Assembly (NCBI RefSeq): GCF_001870435.1
Contig: NZ_MDDR01000034.1
Span: forward strand, 372,001 to 436,000
DNA length: 64,000 nucleotides
Reading direction: 5' to 3'
Source: Pseudomonas costantinii
GTDB lineage: Bacteria; Pseudomonadota; Gammaproteobacteria; Pseudomonadales; Pseudomonadaceae
In this document: positions 34,119 to 41,506 of the stretch, piece after piece
Position numbering within the stretch: the first letter of the stretch is position 1
Layout of the letters: every line of letters begins with the position of its first letter
Position numbers and translations under genes: made by a program
Notes under the pieces: model-generated
The model's input: only the letters and a program-made list of their open reading frames with translations
Databases searched by the model: none
What the model was told of the DNA's origin: nothing

Positions 34119-34784
34119 ATGAGCAAAAAAATTGCAGTGATCCTTTCCGGCTGTGGCGTGTACGACGGCGCAGAGATCCACGAGAGCGTGATCACCTTGC
34201 TGCGCCTGGACCAGCGCGGCGCTCAGGTCCAATGTTTTGCGCCGGATATCGCGCAACTACACGTGATCAACCACCTCACCGGAGAAGAGATGCCCGAGTC
34301 GCGCAATGTGCTGGTGGAATCGGCGCGCATCGCCCGGGGTGAGGTGAAGGACATTCGCGAAGCCAACGCCGAAGACTTCGACGCACTGATCGTGCCCGGT
34401 GGGTTTGGCGCAGCGAAAAACCTGTCGAACTTTGCCGTGGAAGGCGCGGCTTGCAGCGTCAACCCGCAAGTACTGGAGTTGGCCGAAGCCTTTGCCGAAG
34501 CGGGCAAACCTGTGGGGTTGATCTGCATCTCGCCGGCATTGGCCGCGAAGATCTACGGCCCGGGCGTGACCTGTACCATCGGCAATGACGCCGACACTGC
34601 CGCCGCCCTGGACAAGATGGGCGCCACCCACCGCGAATGCACGGTGGAGGACATTGTCGAGGACAAGGCGCGCAAGCTGGTGAGCACGCCGGCCTACATG
34701 CTTGGCAAAAGCATCAGCGAAGTCGCGTCAGGCATCAACAAGCTTGTAGATCGGGTGTTGGAATTGACCCACACGAACGATTGA
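34119..34784 (+). CDS. elbB: Isoprenoid biosynthesis glyoxalase ElbB
   Basis: The 221-residue product has the ElbB/SCRP-27A start SKKIAVILSGCGVYDGAEIHE, the DJ-1/PfpI superfamily core DALIVPGGFGAAKNLSNFA and LICISPALAAKI containing the nucleophile-position cysteine. E. coli ElbB has glyoxalase activity and was linked to isoprenoid yield. Cytoplasmic. CCAGGAG lies 9 bases before the chosen ATG; an in-frame ATG seven codons upstream lacks a better site. A hairpin follows the stop. Confidence 0.92.
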   Translation: MSKKIAVILSGCGVYDGAEIHESVITLLRLDQRGAQVQCFAPDIAQLHVINHLTGEEMPESRNVLVESARIARGEVKDIREANAEDFDALIVPGGFGAAKNLSNFAVEGAACSVNPQVLELAEAFAEAGKPVGLICISPALAAKIYGPGVTCTIGNDADTAAALDKMGATHRECTVEDIVEDKARKLVSTPAYMLGKSISEVASGINKLVDRVLELTHTND

Positions 34785-34808
34785 TCAAGTAGCCGAACAC
34801 TTAATGGT

Positions 34809-34833
34809 GGTGAGCGGACTTGCCCCGCTCACC
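34809..34833. terminator. Hairpin between convergent elbB and FTR1 permease genes
   Basis: GGTGAGCGG (34809-34817) and CCGCTCACC (34825-34833) form a 9-bp stem with a 7-base loop in the short gap between the two genes. It lacks a long T-run on either side but is well placed to stop both transcripts. Confidence 0.55.
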
Positions 34834-34838
34834 ACAGA

Positions 34839-36734
34839 CTATGCCGCCACCCGGCGTTTCTCAGTCAGGCGACTGCGGCCATACAGCACCACAATCGCCA
34901 GAATGGCCACGGCCTGCGCACTCAGCGAGTACGCATCGGCGTGAATGCCCAGCCAGTCGAAGTCAAAGAACGCCACCGGCCGCGTGCCGAAGATGCCGGC
35001 TTCCTGCAACGCCTTCACGCCATGCCCGGCAAACACCACCGACAACGCACACAGCAGCGCCGCGTTGATGCCGAAGAACAATGCCAGCGGCAACTTCGCC
35101 GAACCCCGCAAGATCACCCACGCCAGGCCCACCAGCAGCACCAACGCCGTGGCGCCACCCGCCAGCACCGCGTTGTGCCCAGCCGGACCGGCTTGCAACC
35201 ACAGGGTTTCGTAGAACAGGATCACTTCGAACAACTCGCGATACACCGAGAAGAACGCCAGCATCGCAAAGCCGAAGCGCCCACCGCCGCCCACCAGGCT
35301 GCTCTTGATGTAGTCCTGCCAGGCTGCCGCGTGGCGTCGGTCGTGCATCCACACGCCCAGCCACAGCACCATGACGCTGGCGAACAACGCCGTGCAGCCT
35401 TCAAGCAATTCGCGCTGGGCGCCGCTGACGTCAATCACATACGCCGCCAACGCCCAGGTCCCCAGGCCGGCCAACAACGCCAGACCCCAGCCGACGTTAA
35501 CGCTGCGCACCGCCGATTGCTGGCCGGTGTTACGCAGAAACGCGAGGATCGCCGCCAGCACCAGAATCGCTTCCAGGCCTTCGCGCAACAGAATCAGCAA
35601 GCCGGAGATGTAGCTCAACGACCAGCTCAGGCCATCACTGCCGAGCAAGCCGGCGGATTCGGTGAGCTTGCCCTTGGCTACGTCCAGGCGCTGCTGCACT
35701 TGCTCGAGCGGCAGGCCGTCCTGCAACGACTGCCGGTAAGCCATCAGGGCTTTCTCGGTGTCTTTACGTACGTTGGCATCGACGTTGTCCAGAGAGCTTT
35801 CAACCAGCTCAAAGCCTTCCAGGTAAGCCGCTACCGACAGGTCATAAGCTTGCTCATGATCACCGTTGCGGAATGCGGCAAGGCTTTTGTCCAAAGTGGC
35901 GGCGGTGTAGTCGAGCAACTGCGCCGGGCCACGTTTGACCTGTGGCGGTTGGGCGCGCTGGGCGCGGAAGGTCACAACAGCGGCTGGGCCGTTTGCGGCG
36001 AGAACTTCATTAGGGGTCTGACGTGCCAGGTCGGCGAGGTTGAAAGACTGTTCGCCTTTGGCGGCGGCCGGGTCGGCTGTGAAGCCGGCGATGTAGGTCG
36101 CCAGGTCCCAGCGCTGGCGGTCATCCAACTGGTCGGCAAAGGACGGCATATCGGTACCTTCAACACCCAGGCCCAGGGTGTTGTAGATCGCGTAGAGGCT
36201 CAGGCGGTCCAGGCGTGCGGCATCGCGCAGGTTAGCGGGCGGCGGCGTCATGCCCGTGCCTGCTGGGCCATCACCGGCGCCGGCAGTGCCGTGACAAACC
36301 GAGCAATGCTGGGCGTAGAGCGGTGCGCCGCGCGTTGGGTCAGGCGTAATCGCCGGGGCCTGGCTGACTTCGTACGCCACTGCCAGCTTGGCGCCTAACT
36401 GACGAGCTTGATGTGCGACGGCTACGCCGTCTTCGTGGGCCGTCACCGCCGCCAGTAGTTCATCGACGCCTTTTACCAACGCGGCACGCTCGGGTTTTTC
36501 CGGTAATTGCGCAACCAAACCCTGCAAAACCCCCAGAAACTCCACCTGTTCGCGGTATTCCGACTCATCAACCACCTTGCCCGCTTCCACCGTGGGAGGG
36601 TAGTCAGCGCCAATGTAGTCCAGCAAATGCAGGGCTTGCGGGGCGCCCTCGGCGGTTGCTGCCAGCAGATTGAAGCTGCACGACATCAGGACCGGCAGGA
36701 TCAGCCAGACCAGGAAACGAAAGGGGGCAATCAT
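34839..36734 (-). CDS. Cytochrome c - FTR1 iron permease fusion
   Basis: The 631-residue product has a signal peptide, a c-type cytochrome domain with CSVCH at 144-148 and a likely axial methionine in TDMPSF (197), a helical EfeO-like linker (about 260-365), then the FTR1 permease with REGLE at 384-388 and the second REXXE as YRELFE at 499-503. FTR1 permeases move Fe3+ across the inner membrane after oxidation of Fe2+; the attached heme domain may accept the electron, so oxidase and permease would be in one chain. It is divergent from the envelope operon. No Fur box was recognised in the 255-base leader. Confidence 0.9.
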   Translation of the reverse strand: MIAPFRFLVWLILPVLMSCSFNLLAATAEGAPQALHLLDYIGADYPPTVEAGKVVDESEYREQVEFLGVLQGLVAQLPEKPERAALVKGVDELLAAVTAHEDGVAVAHQARQLGAKLAVAYEVSQAPAITPDPTRGAPLYAQHCSVCHGTAGAGDGPAGTGMTPPPANLRDAARLDRLSLYAIYNTLGLGVEGTDMPSFADQLDDRQRWDLATYIAGFTADPAAAKGEQSFNLADLARQTPNEVLAANGPAAVVTFRAQRAQPPQVKRGPAQLLDYTAATLDKSLAAFRNGDHEQAYDLSVAAYLEGFELVESSLDNVDANVRKDTEKALMAYRQSLQDGLPLEQVQQRLDVAKGKLTESAGLLGSDGLSWSLSYISGLLILLREGLEAILVLAAILAFLRNTGQQSAVRSVNVGWGLALLAGLGTWALAAYVIDVSGAQRELLEGCTALFASVMVLWLGVWMHDRRHAAAWQDYIKSSLVGGGGRFGFAMLAFFSVYRELFEVILFYETLWLQAGPAGHNAVLAGGATALVLLVGLAWVILRGSAKLPLALFFGINAALLCALSVVFAGHGVKALQEAGIFGTRPVAFFDFDWLGIHADAYSLSAQAVAILAIVVLYGRSRLTEKRRVAA

Positions 36735-36870
36735 GAATGAATCTCAAAGGTAAATACGAAGTAACACATTGTTTAACGTTAAGGAGTTTGACTCAAGCCG
36801 TTAGTGATTTTGTGTTTGGAATACCGTCACAAATGATGGCACTCACGACCTTACGCGAAGCAAAAAGCCA

Positions 36871-36898
36871 TTGTTTTGCCAGTAACGGCGCCTATAAT
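36871..36898 (+). promoter_or_regulatory. Sigma-70 promoter of the COG3014/YcfL/LpoB-like operon
   Basis: TTGTTT (36871-36876) and a perfect TATAAT (36893-36898) are separated by 16 bases, about 92 bases before the first start codon. The rest of the leader is AT-rich. This is the clearest promoter in the window by eye. Confidence 0.65.
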
Positions 36899-36989
36899 GC
36901 CGCGCCCTGTTATTTCGAAAGGGAATTTATATCCTCGTTCTTATGAGGAATATGCACATCGCTTGATTACTTTCAGGGAAGACGTTTGC

Positions 36990-38384
36990 ATGGCATTTCG
37001 CGCCTTAGCCCCGCTCACGCTCGCGGCGGTTACCTTGCTCTCCGGTTGCTCGATGTTTCGCAGCTACGACACCGAACTGCAAGCCACTAACCAGCAACTG
37101 GCCACCGGCAATGTCGACGGCGCCCTGACCCTGCTGGAAAAAAACAACACCGGCGAAGACAAAGACCTGCTCTATTTCTTTGAGAAAGGCGAGTTGCTAC
37201 GGGCCAAGGGCGACCTCACCGGCAGCCAGACCGCCTGGCGCAGTGCCGATGTGCAAGTCTTCAGATGGGAAGAGTCGGTCAAGTTCGACAGCGAGAAATA
37301 CCTGGCCCAATTCGGCAGCTTCCTGGTCAATGACAAAGTGCGTCGCTACGAAGGCTATGACTACGAAAAAGTCATGCTAACCACCCAGATGGCTCTGAAT
37401 TTGCTGGCCCTGAATGACTTCGACGGCGCCCGCATCGAGATCAAGAAGACCCACGAGCGTGAAGCGGTGATCGCCGACCTGCGCGACAAGGAATACCTCA
37501 AGCGCGAAGACGAAGCCGAGCGCCAGGGCGTTAAAACCCAGATGAAGGACCTGCGCGGCTACCCGGTAGAAGCGCTGGACGCGCCGGAAGTGGTTGGCCT
37601 GAAGAACAGCTACCAGAGTGCGTTCAGCCACTACCTGGCAGGCTTTGTCTACGAAGCCATGGGTGAAAAAGACCTGGCCGCACCGGGTTATCGCAAAGCT
37701 GCCGAATTGCGCCCTAACACGCCGCTGCTGGAGCAGGCGTTGCTGGACCTGGATAAATCCAAGGTCGGCGCCGATGAAACTGACGTGCTGATCGTGGTCC
37801 AGAGTGGCCTGGCACCGGCCCGTGACTCAATTCGCCTGCCACTGCCGATCCCGATAGACGGCCACCTGGTGATCACGCCGCTGTCGTTCCCAGTGATCAA
37901 GGCCGATACGTCCACCGCCACCTTCGCCCAAATCGGCGTGGACGGTAAGCAACAGAACCTCACCGCCCTCAACAGCACCACCGCCATGTCCCGCCGCGCC
38001 CTGCGTGACGACATGCCGGGGATCATCTTGCGCACCACCGTGCGTGCGGTCAGCCGAGGCGTGGCGCAAAACAACCTGAACAAGACCAACCCCATGGCAG
38101 GCCTGGTGCTGGGCATCGCCTCGGCGGTGACCGAAGGCGCCGACACTCGCACCTGGCGCACCCTGCCGGACATGACCCAAGTAACGCGCCTGCGCCTCAA
38201 GCGCGGCGAGCATCAGGTCAGCCTGCCCAACGCCCTGGGCGGCACGCTGGTGACGGTCAAAGCCGACCAGCGCTACCAGGTGATCACCCTGCGCGTAGTC
38301 GGCAACCAAGTGTTCGCCGGCGGCTTGGCCGCCCATGTGGTGCCGAGCGCCGCAGGCCAGGCCATCGCCCTCAAACAACCTTAA
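36990..38384 (+). CDS. COG3014-family lipoprotein with TPR-like N-terminal region
   Basis: The 464-residue product has a lipobox LLSGC (cysteine 20; +2 Ser predicts outer-membrane sorting). The first half (to about 270) is helical with TPR-like turns (NSYQSAFSHYLAGFVYEAMGEKDLAAPGYRKAAEL); the second half is beta-rich and ends in a domain with TWRTLPDMTQVTRL and KADQRYQVITL. It is the leading gene of a tight four-gene unit with YcfL- and LpoB-like proteins, an association found in several proteobacteria. Function is not established; a role with a cell-envelope or peptidoglycan machine is inference. GGGAAGACG precedes the ATG. Confidence 0.8.
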   Translation: MAFRALAPLTLAAVTLLSGCSMFRSYDTELQATNQQLATGNVDGALTLLEKNNTGEDKDLLYFFEKGELLRAKGDLTGSQTAWRSADVQVFRWEESVKFDSEKYLAQFGSFLVNDKVRRYEGYDYEKVMLTTQMALNLLALNDFDGARIEIKKTHEREAVIADLRDKEYLKREDEAERQGVKTQMKDLRGYPVEALDAPEVVGLKNSYQSAFSHYLAGFVYEAMGEKDLAAPGYRKAAELRPNTPLLEQALLDLDKSKVGADETDVLIVVQSGLAPARDSIRLPLPIPIDGHLVITPLSFPVIKADTSTATFAQIGVDGKQQNLTALNSTTAMSRRALRDDMPGIILRTTVRAVSRGVAQNNLNKTNPMAGLVLGIASAVTEGADTRTWRTLPDMTQVTRLRLKRGEHQVSLPNALGGTLVTVKADQRYQVITLRVVGNQVFAGGLAAHVVPSAAGQAIALKQP

Positions 38385-38395
38385 AGGAGCACGCT

Positions 38396-38767
38396 ATGCG
38401 TCATTTCATTCTCAGCGCCCTGGCGCTGATCCTGCTCGCCGGCTGCGCTACCCCGCCGCCACCCGAGCCCGGCAGCGCCGCCAGCAAAGTTGTGGTGATG
38501 GGCCAATTCAAGGGCATCGCCGTCGGGGCCATTCGTGTTGCCCGCGAGAACGGCTTCCTCACCGCCAAGGTGCAGTTGAGCAACACCACCAGCAGCAACC
38601 GGATGATGTACTACCGCTTTGCCTGGCTGGGCGCCGACGGCTTCCCGGTTGGCGATGAAGAAACCTGGAAAGTGCTGACCTTGTACGGCAACCAGGCGAC
38701 CTTCCTGCCGGCCATCGCCAATTTGCCGCAGGCCGCGGACTTCCGTCTCGAAGTTAAAACCCCTTGA
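38396..38767 (+). CDS. YcfL-like DUF1425 lipoprotein
   Basis: The 123-residue product has a lipobox LLAGC (cysteine 17) and a beta-sandwich domain with VQLSNTTSSNRMMYYRFAWLGADGFPV and LPQAADFRLEV, matching the DUF1425/YcfL family. In E. coli ycfL lies directly before lpoB, and here a YcfL-like gene again lies before an LpoB-like gene. AAAGGAG is 7 bases upstream of the ATG and the preceding stop is 11 bases away. Function is unknown even in E. coli. Confidence 0.82.
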   Translation: MRHFILSALALILLAGCATPPPPEPGSAASKVVVMGQFKGIAVGAIRVARENGFLTAKVQLSNTTSSNRMMYYRFAWLGADGFPVGDEETWKVLTLYGNQATFLPAIANLPQAADFRLEVKTP

Positions 38768-38802
38768 GCCGCCCCCTTCTTAAGCTCCAGAGAGATTTCC
38801 CC

Positions 38803-39390
38803 ATGTTTGCACGCTTCTCGATGATCGCCGTAGTTGCCCTTCTGGCCAGCGGCTGCTCCAACACTTCGCCGGTACTCGGCGGCAAAAATATCAGCTACGG
38901 CGACACCAAGGCCGTGGAATTGGTGACCAACGAGTTCGGTTCCACCGACCTGCAAATGATCGCCGAAAGCATGACCCGCTCCCTGGCTCAGTCCGGCATC
39001 CTCCAGGGCCGCCCGGTGGTGCAGGTGTATGACGTGAAGAACAAGACCAGCGAGTACATCGACACCCGCGAGATCACCACGTCGATCAAGACCCAGTTGA
39101 TGAAGACCGGCACCGCGCGCTTCGCCAGCGACAACACCGACATGCAGAGCCAGGTCGACCAGCTCAAGTTGCAGAACCAGAGCGGTCTGTACAAGAAATC
39201 CACCGTCAGCAAGACCGGCAACATGGTCGCCGCCAAGTACCGCCTGGAAGGCTCCATCAGCTCCATCGTCAAGCGCAGCTCGGACTACAAGGACGTGTTC
39301 TACAAGTTCAGCCTGCAGCTGATCGACGTCGAGAGCGGCCTGGCCGAATGGATGGACGAGAAAGAAATCCGCAAGACCACGGAGCGCTAA
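38803..39390 (+). CDS. LpoB-like penicillin-binding protein activator lipoprotein
   Basis: The 195-residue product has a lipobox LASGC (cysteine 18) and the LpoB fold motifs: SYGDTKAVELVTNEFGSTDLQMIAESMTRSL, VYDVKNKTSEYIDTREITTSIKTQL and a final VDVESGLAEWMDEKEIRKT. LpoB stimulates the transglycosylase of PBP1B in E. coli. Pseudomonas PBP1b is reported to use a different lipoprotein, LpoP, so the partner of this one is uncertain. It is the third gene of the operon; AGAGAGA lies upstream of the ATG at 38803. Confidence 0.85.
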   Translation: MFARFSMIAVVALLASGCSNTSPVLGGKNISYGDTKAVELVTNEFGSTDLQMIAESMTRSLAQSGILQGRPVVQVYDVKNKTSEYIDTREITTSIKTQLMKTGTARFASDNTDMQSQVDQLKLQNQSGLYKKSTVSKTGNMVAAKYRLEGSISSIVKRSSDYKDVFYKFSLQLIDVESGLAEWMDEKEIRKTTER

Positions 39391-39393
39391 GCA

Positions 39394-40134
39394 ATGCGTG
39401 CATGGATCGGCATGATCGGCCTGCTGTGCGCCTTTGGCGCCTCGGCCGCCCCGAAGATCGCGGTGACTGACCTGGCCTACGAGGCGCGGGTCGAGGAGTA
39501 CATCCACAGGGTCGCCGCCAGTAACAACTTCCAGGCCAGCGCCTATAACGCCAGCGGCGCGTCGAGCTACAGCGAGTACGAGAGCCGCACCAGCTACATC
39601 GAACAGACCGAGCTGCGTAAGTTCAGCGGTGACATCAAGGGCGAGATCCTCAAGTCGCACCAGTTCCAATTGGTGCAGGGCACGCCTTACACCGCCGACG
39701 CCAAGGGTGATGTCTATGACGTGATCAAGCGCATCAAGGCCGGCAACTTCAAGGGTGCGGACTACGTGCTGTTCGGCACGCTGTCTGATATCGACTTCAC
39801 CCAGGACATCAACGCCCTGGACCACACAAACAGCTATTCGGCGGTGCTGGGCCTGACGCTGGTGGCGGATTTCAGCCTGATCAACACCCGCACCTTCGAA
39901 ATCACCTCGGCGTTTACCGCCATGGGCGAAGGCCAAGACACCAAGCTGGTGAACAACCGCGACGTGCGCGTCAGCCTGAACCGCCCGCGCGTGGTGCGGG
40001 AGGTGTCGAAAGCGCTGGGTGAGGATGTGGCGCGGCAGTTGGCGGAACAGTTGGGTGGCGGCTACCAAGCCCCAGGCAAGCCTGCGTTGCGCAATAACCT
40101 GCCAAGGGATGAAGCGCCGAAGATTTTGCGCTGA
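39394..40134 (+). CDS. Secreted CsgG/LpoB-related protein, fourth gene of the envelope operon
   Basis: The 246-residue product has a type I signal peptide (cleavage near ASA|AP, residue 19) rather than a lipobox, then PKIAVTDLAYEARVEEYIHRV, ADYVLFGTLSDIDF and STRTF-like NTRTFEITSAFTAMGEG, the layout of CsgG/LpoB-superfamily proteins. It starts 3 bases after the LpoB-like stop. Being soluble in the periplasm, it could bind the lipid-anchored partners. The operon is closed by a strong REP-type hairpin. Exact function unknown. Confidence 0.75.
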   Translation: MRAWIGMIGLLCAFGASAAPKIAVTDLAYEARVEEYIHRVAASNNFQASAYNASGASSYSEYESRTSYIEQTELRKFSGDIKGEILKSHQFQLVQGTPYTADAKGDVYDVIKRIKAGNFKGADYVLFGTLSDIDFTQDINALDHTNSYSAVLGLTLVADFSLINTRTFEITSAFTAMGEGQDTKLVNNRDVRVSLNRPRVVREVSKALGEDVARQLAEQLGGGYQAPGKPALRNNLPRDEAPKILR

Positions 40135-40161
40135 ACCCGAATCTAAAAGGCTACACAAAAC

Positions 40162-40197
40162 AAATGTGGGAGCGGGCTTGCTCGCTCCCACATTTTT
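40162..40197. terminator. REP-type bidirectional terminator after the envelope operon
   Basis: AAATGTGGGAGCG (40162-40174) and CGCTCCCACATTT (40183-40195) form a 13-bp perfect stem, followed by TTTTT. The GTGGGAGCGGGCTTGCTCGC core is the common fluorescent-pseudomonad REP. It separates the operon from the convergent LysE gene. Confidence 0.85.
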
Positions 40198-40212
40198 ATC
40201 CGTTTTCGTCAG

Positions 40213-40845
40213 TTACGCCGTTGCGCGATGCAAGCTGGCCAAGAAACCCGCAGCGCCCACGAACAACCCCGCAAACGTACGGTTCATGCGTTTTTGCTGC
40301 TTAGGCGTGCGCAACAGGCGCAACACCTTCGACGCCAGCCCCGTATAACCCGCCATCACGATCATATCGACGCAGATCATCGTCGCGCCCAGGATCAGGT
40401 ACTGGATCAACAGTGGCGCCTGCGGGTTCACGAACTGCGGCAGCACCGCCAGCATAAACACCAGCGCCTTTGGGTTGCTCGCATTGACCAGAAAGCCACG
40501 GAACATCATCGCCATCGGCTTGCCGATCGGACGTACCGCCGCGTCATCGGCCATGTCCATGGGCAGGGCACGCCATTGCTTGATAGCCAGGTACACCAGG
40601 TACGCCACGCCAAACCATTTGATCGCATAGAACGCGGTAGAAGACGCCGCAAGAATGGCACCCAGCCCGCCCGCCACCACGGCAATCTGCATCGCCAGGC
40701 CAATTTGCAAGCCCAGGGCGTTCCAGTAGCCGCGCAGGAAACCGTATTGCAGGCCGCTGGACATCGAGGCGATGGCGCCGGCGCCAGGAGAAAGGGAGAT
40801 GATCCAACTGGCCAGGAAAAAGGCCAGCCACGTATCGAGTGCCAT
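40213..40845 (-). CDS. LysE/RhtB-family amino-acid exporter
   Basis: The 210-residue membrane protein has six predicted helices and the family start LAFFLASWIISLSPGAGAIASMSSGLQYGFLRGYWNALGLQ, including the conserved SPGP-like loop (here SPGAG). The middle carries GFLVNASNPKALVFMLAVLPQFV, another hallmark. These proteins export amino acids such as homoserine, threonine or lysine. It is a single gene; the REP-type hairpin lies after its stop. Confidence 0.9.
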   Translation of the reverse strand: MALDTWLAFFLASWIISLSPGAGAIASMSSGLQYGFLRGYWNALGLQIGLAMQIAVVAGGLGAILAASSTAFYAIKWFGVAYLVYLAIKQWRALPMDMADDAAVRPIGKPMAMMFRGFLVNASNPKALVFMLAVLPQFVNPQAPLLIQYLILGATMICVDMIVMAGYTGLASKVLRLLRTPKQQKRMNRTFAGLFVGAAGFLASLHRATA

Positions 40846-40933
40846 TGCACACCTCAGGAAGGAGTTTGCTGTTGTGCCCTAAGCTAACTCCGCCGACCAA
40901 AGGCTGGCTATAGATTTTTACAGGATGTGAATG

Positions 40934-41506
40934 CTAGCGGTCGCCTGGGAACACGTGGGTGCCTGGCCAACGTCGCACAGAGCGCTGGAAGAACATGCTG
41001 TTAGGTACCTGCACCATCGCGCTGTCAGTGCCGGCCTCTTCCACTTCGATGAGTGTGGTGTAGAGCAAGTTGATCGCCACCACGCGGCCCTTCACGCCCG
41101 GTTTGTCGACGGTATCCACCAGTTCGACAATGTCACCGAGACGAAATGGCCCGACGGTAAAGATCAAAATCGCACACAGCAAGTTGGACAGCACCGACCA
41201 CATGGCAAAAAACGCCACAGCGGCGACTGCGACAAACCCCGACAGCGCCGTCCACAACACGGTGGCGGACACGCCCAGGCGCTCAAGCACAAAAATCAGC
41301 GCGCTGCCCATGATCAGCCAGCGCAGGCCGCCGCGCAGCGGCATCAGCAACTGCGGCGGGAACGGGTAGCGCTCACCCAGGCGATTCAGGCCTTTAGCCA
41401 CGAAGCGCTGGGCGAAGTAACCGGCCAGCAGTATCAGCAAGATCTGCACACCCACCCAGATCGGTGCGATCCATTGTGCCGGCAACGGCAATTGCAGCGC
41501 TTCCAT
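40934..41506 (-). CDS. Small MscS-type mechanosensitive channel
   Basis: The 190-residue product has two or three helices, the pore helix (LWTALSGFVAVAAVAFFAMWSVLSNLLCAILIF) and the start of the MscS beta domain (FRLGDIVELVDTVDKPGVKGRVVAINLLYTTLIE, VPNSMFF), but lacks the large C-terminal alpha-beta cage of E. coli MscS (286 residues). It would gate under osmotic down-shock. Its start overlaps the stop of the ABC-F gene by one base, so the two form an operon. Confidence 0.88.
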   Translation of the reverse strand: MEALQLPLPAQWIAPIWVGVQILLILLAGYFAQRFVAKGLNRLGERYPFPPQLLMPLRGGLRWLIMGSALIFVLERLGVSATVLWTALSGFVAVAAVAFFAMWSVLSNLLCAILIFTVGPFRLGDIVELVDTVDKPGVKGRVVAINLLYTTLIEVEEAGTDSAMVQVPNSMFFQRSVRRWPGTHVFPGDR

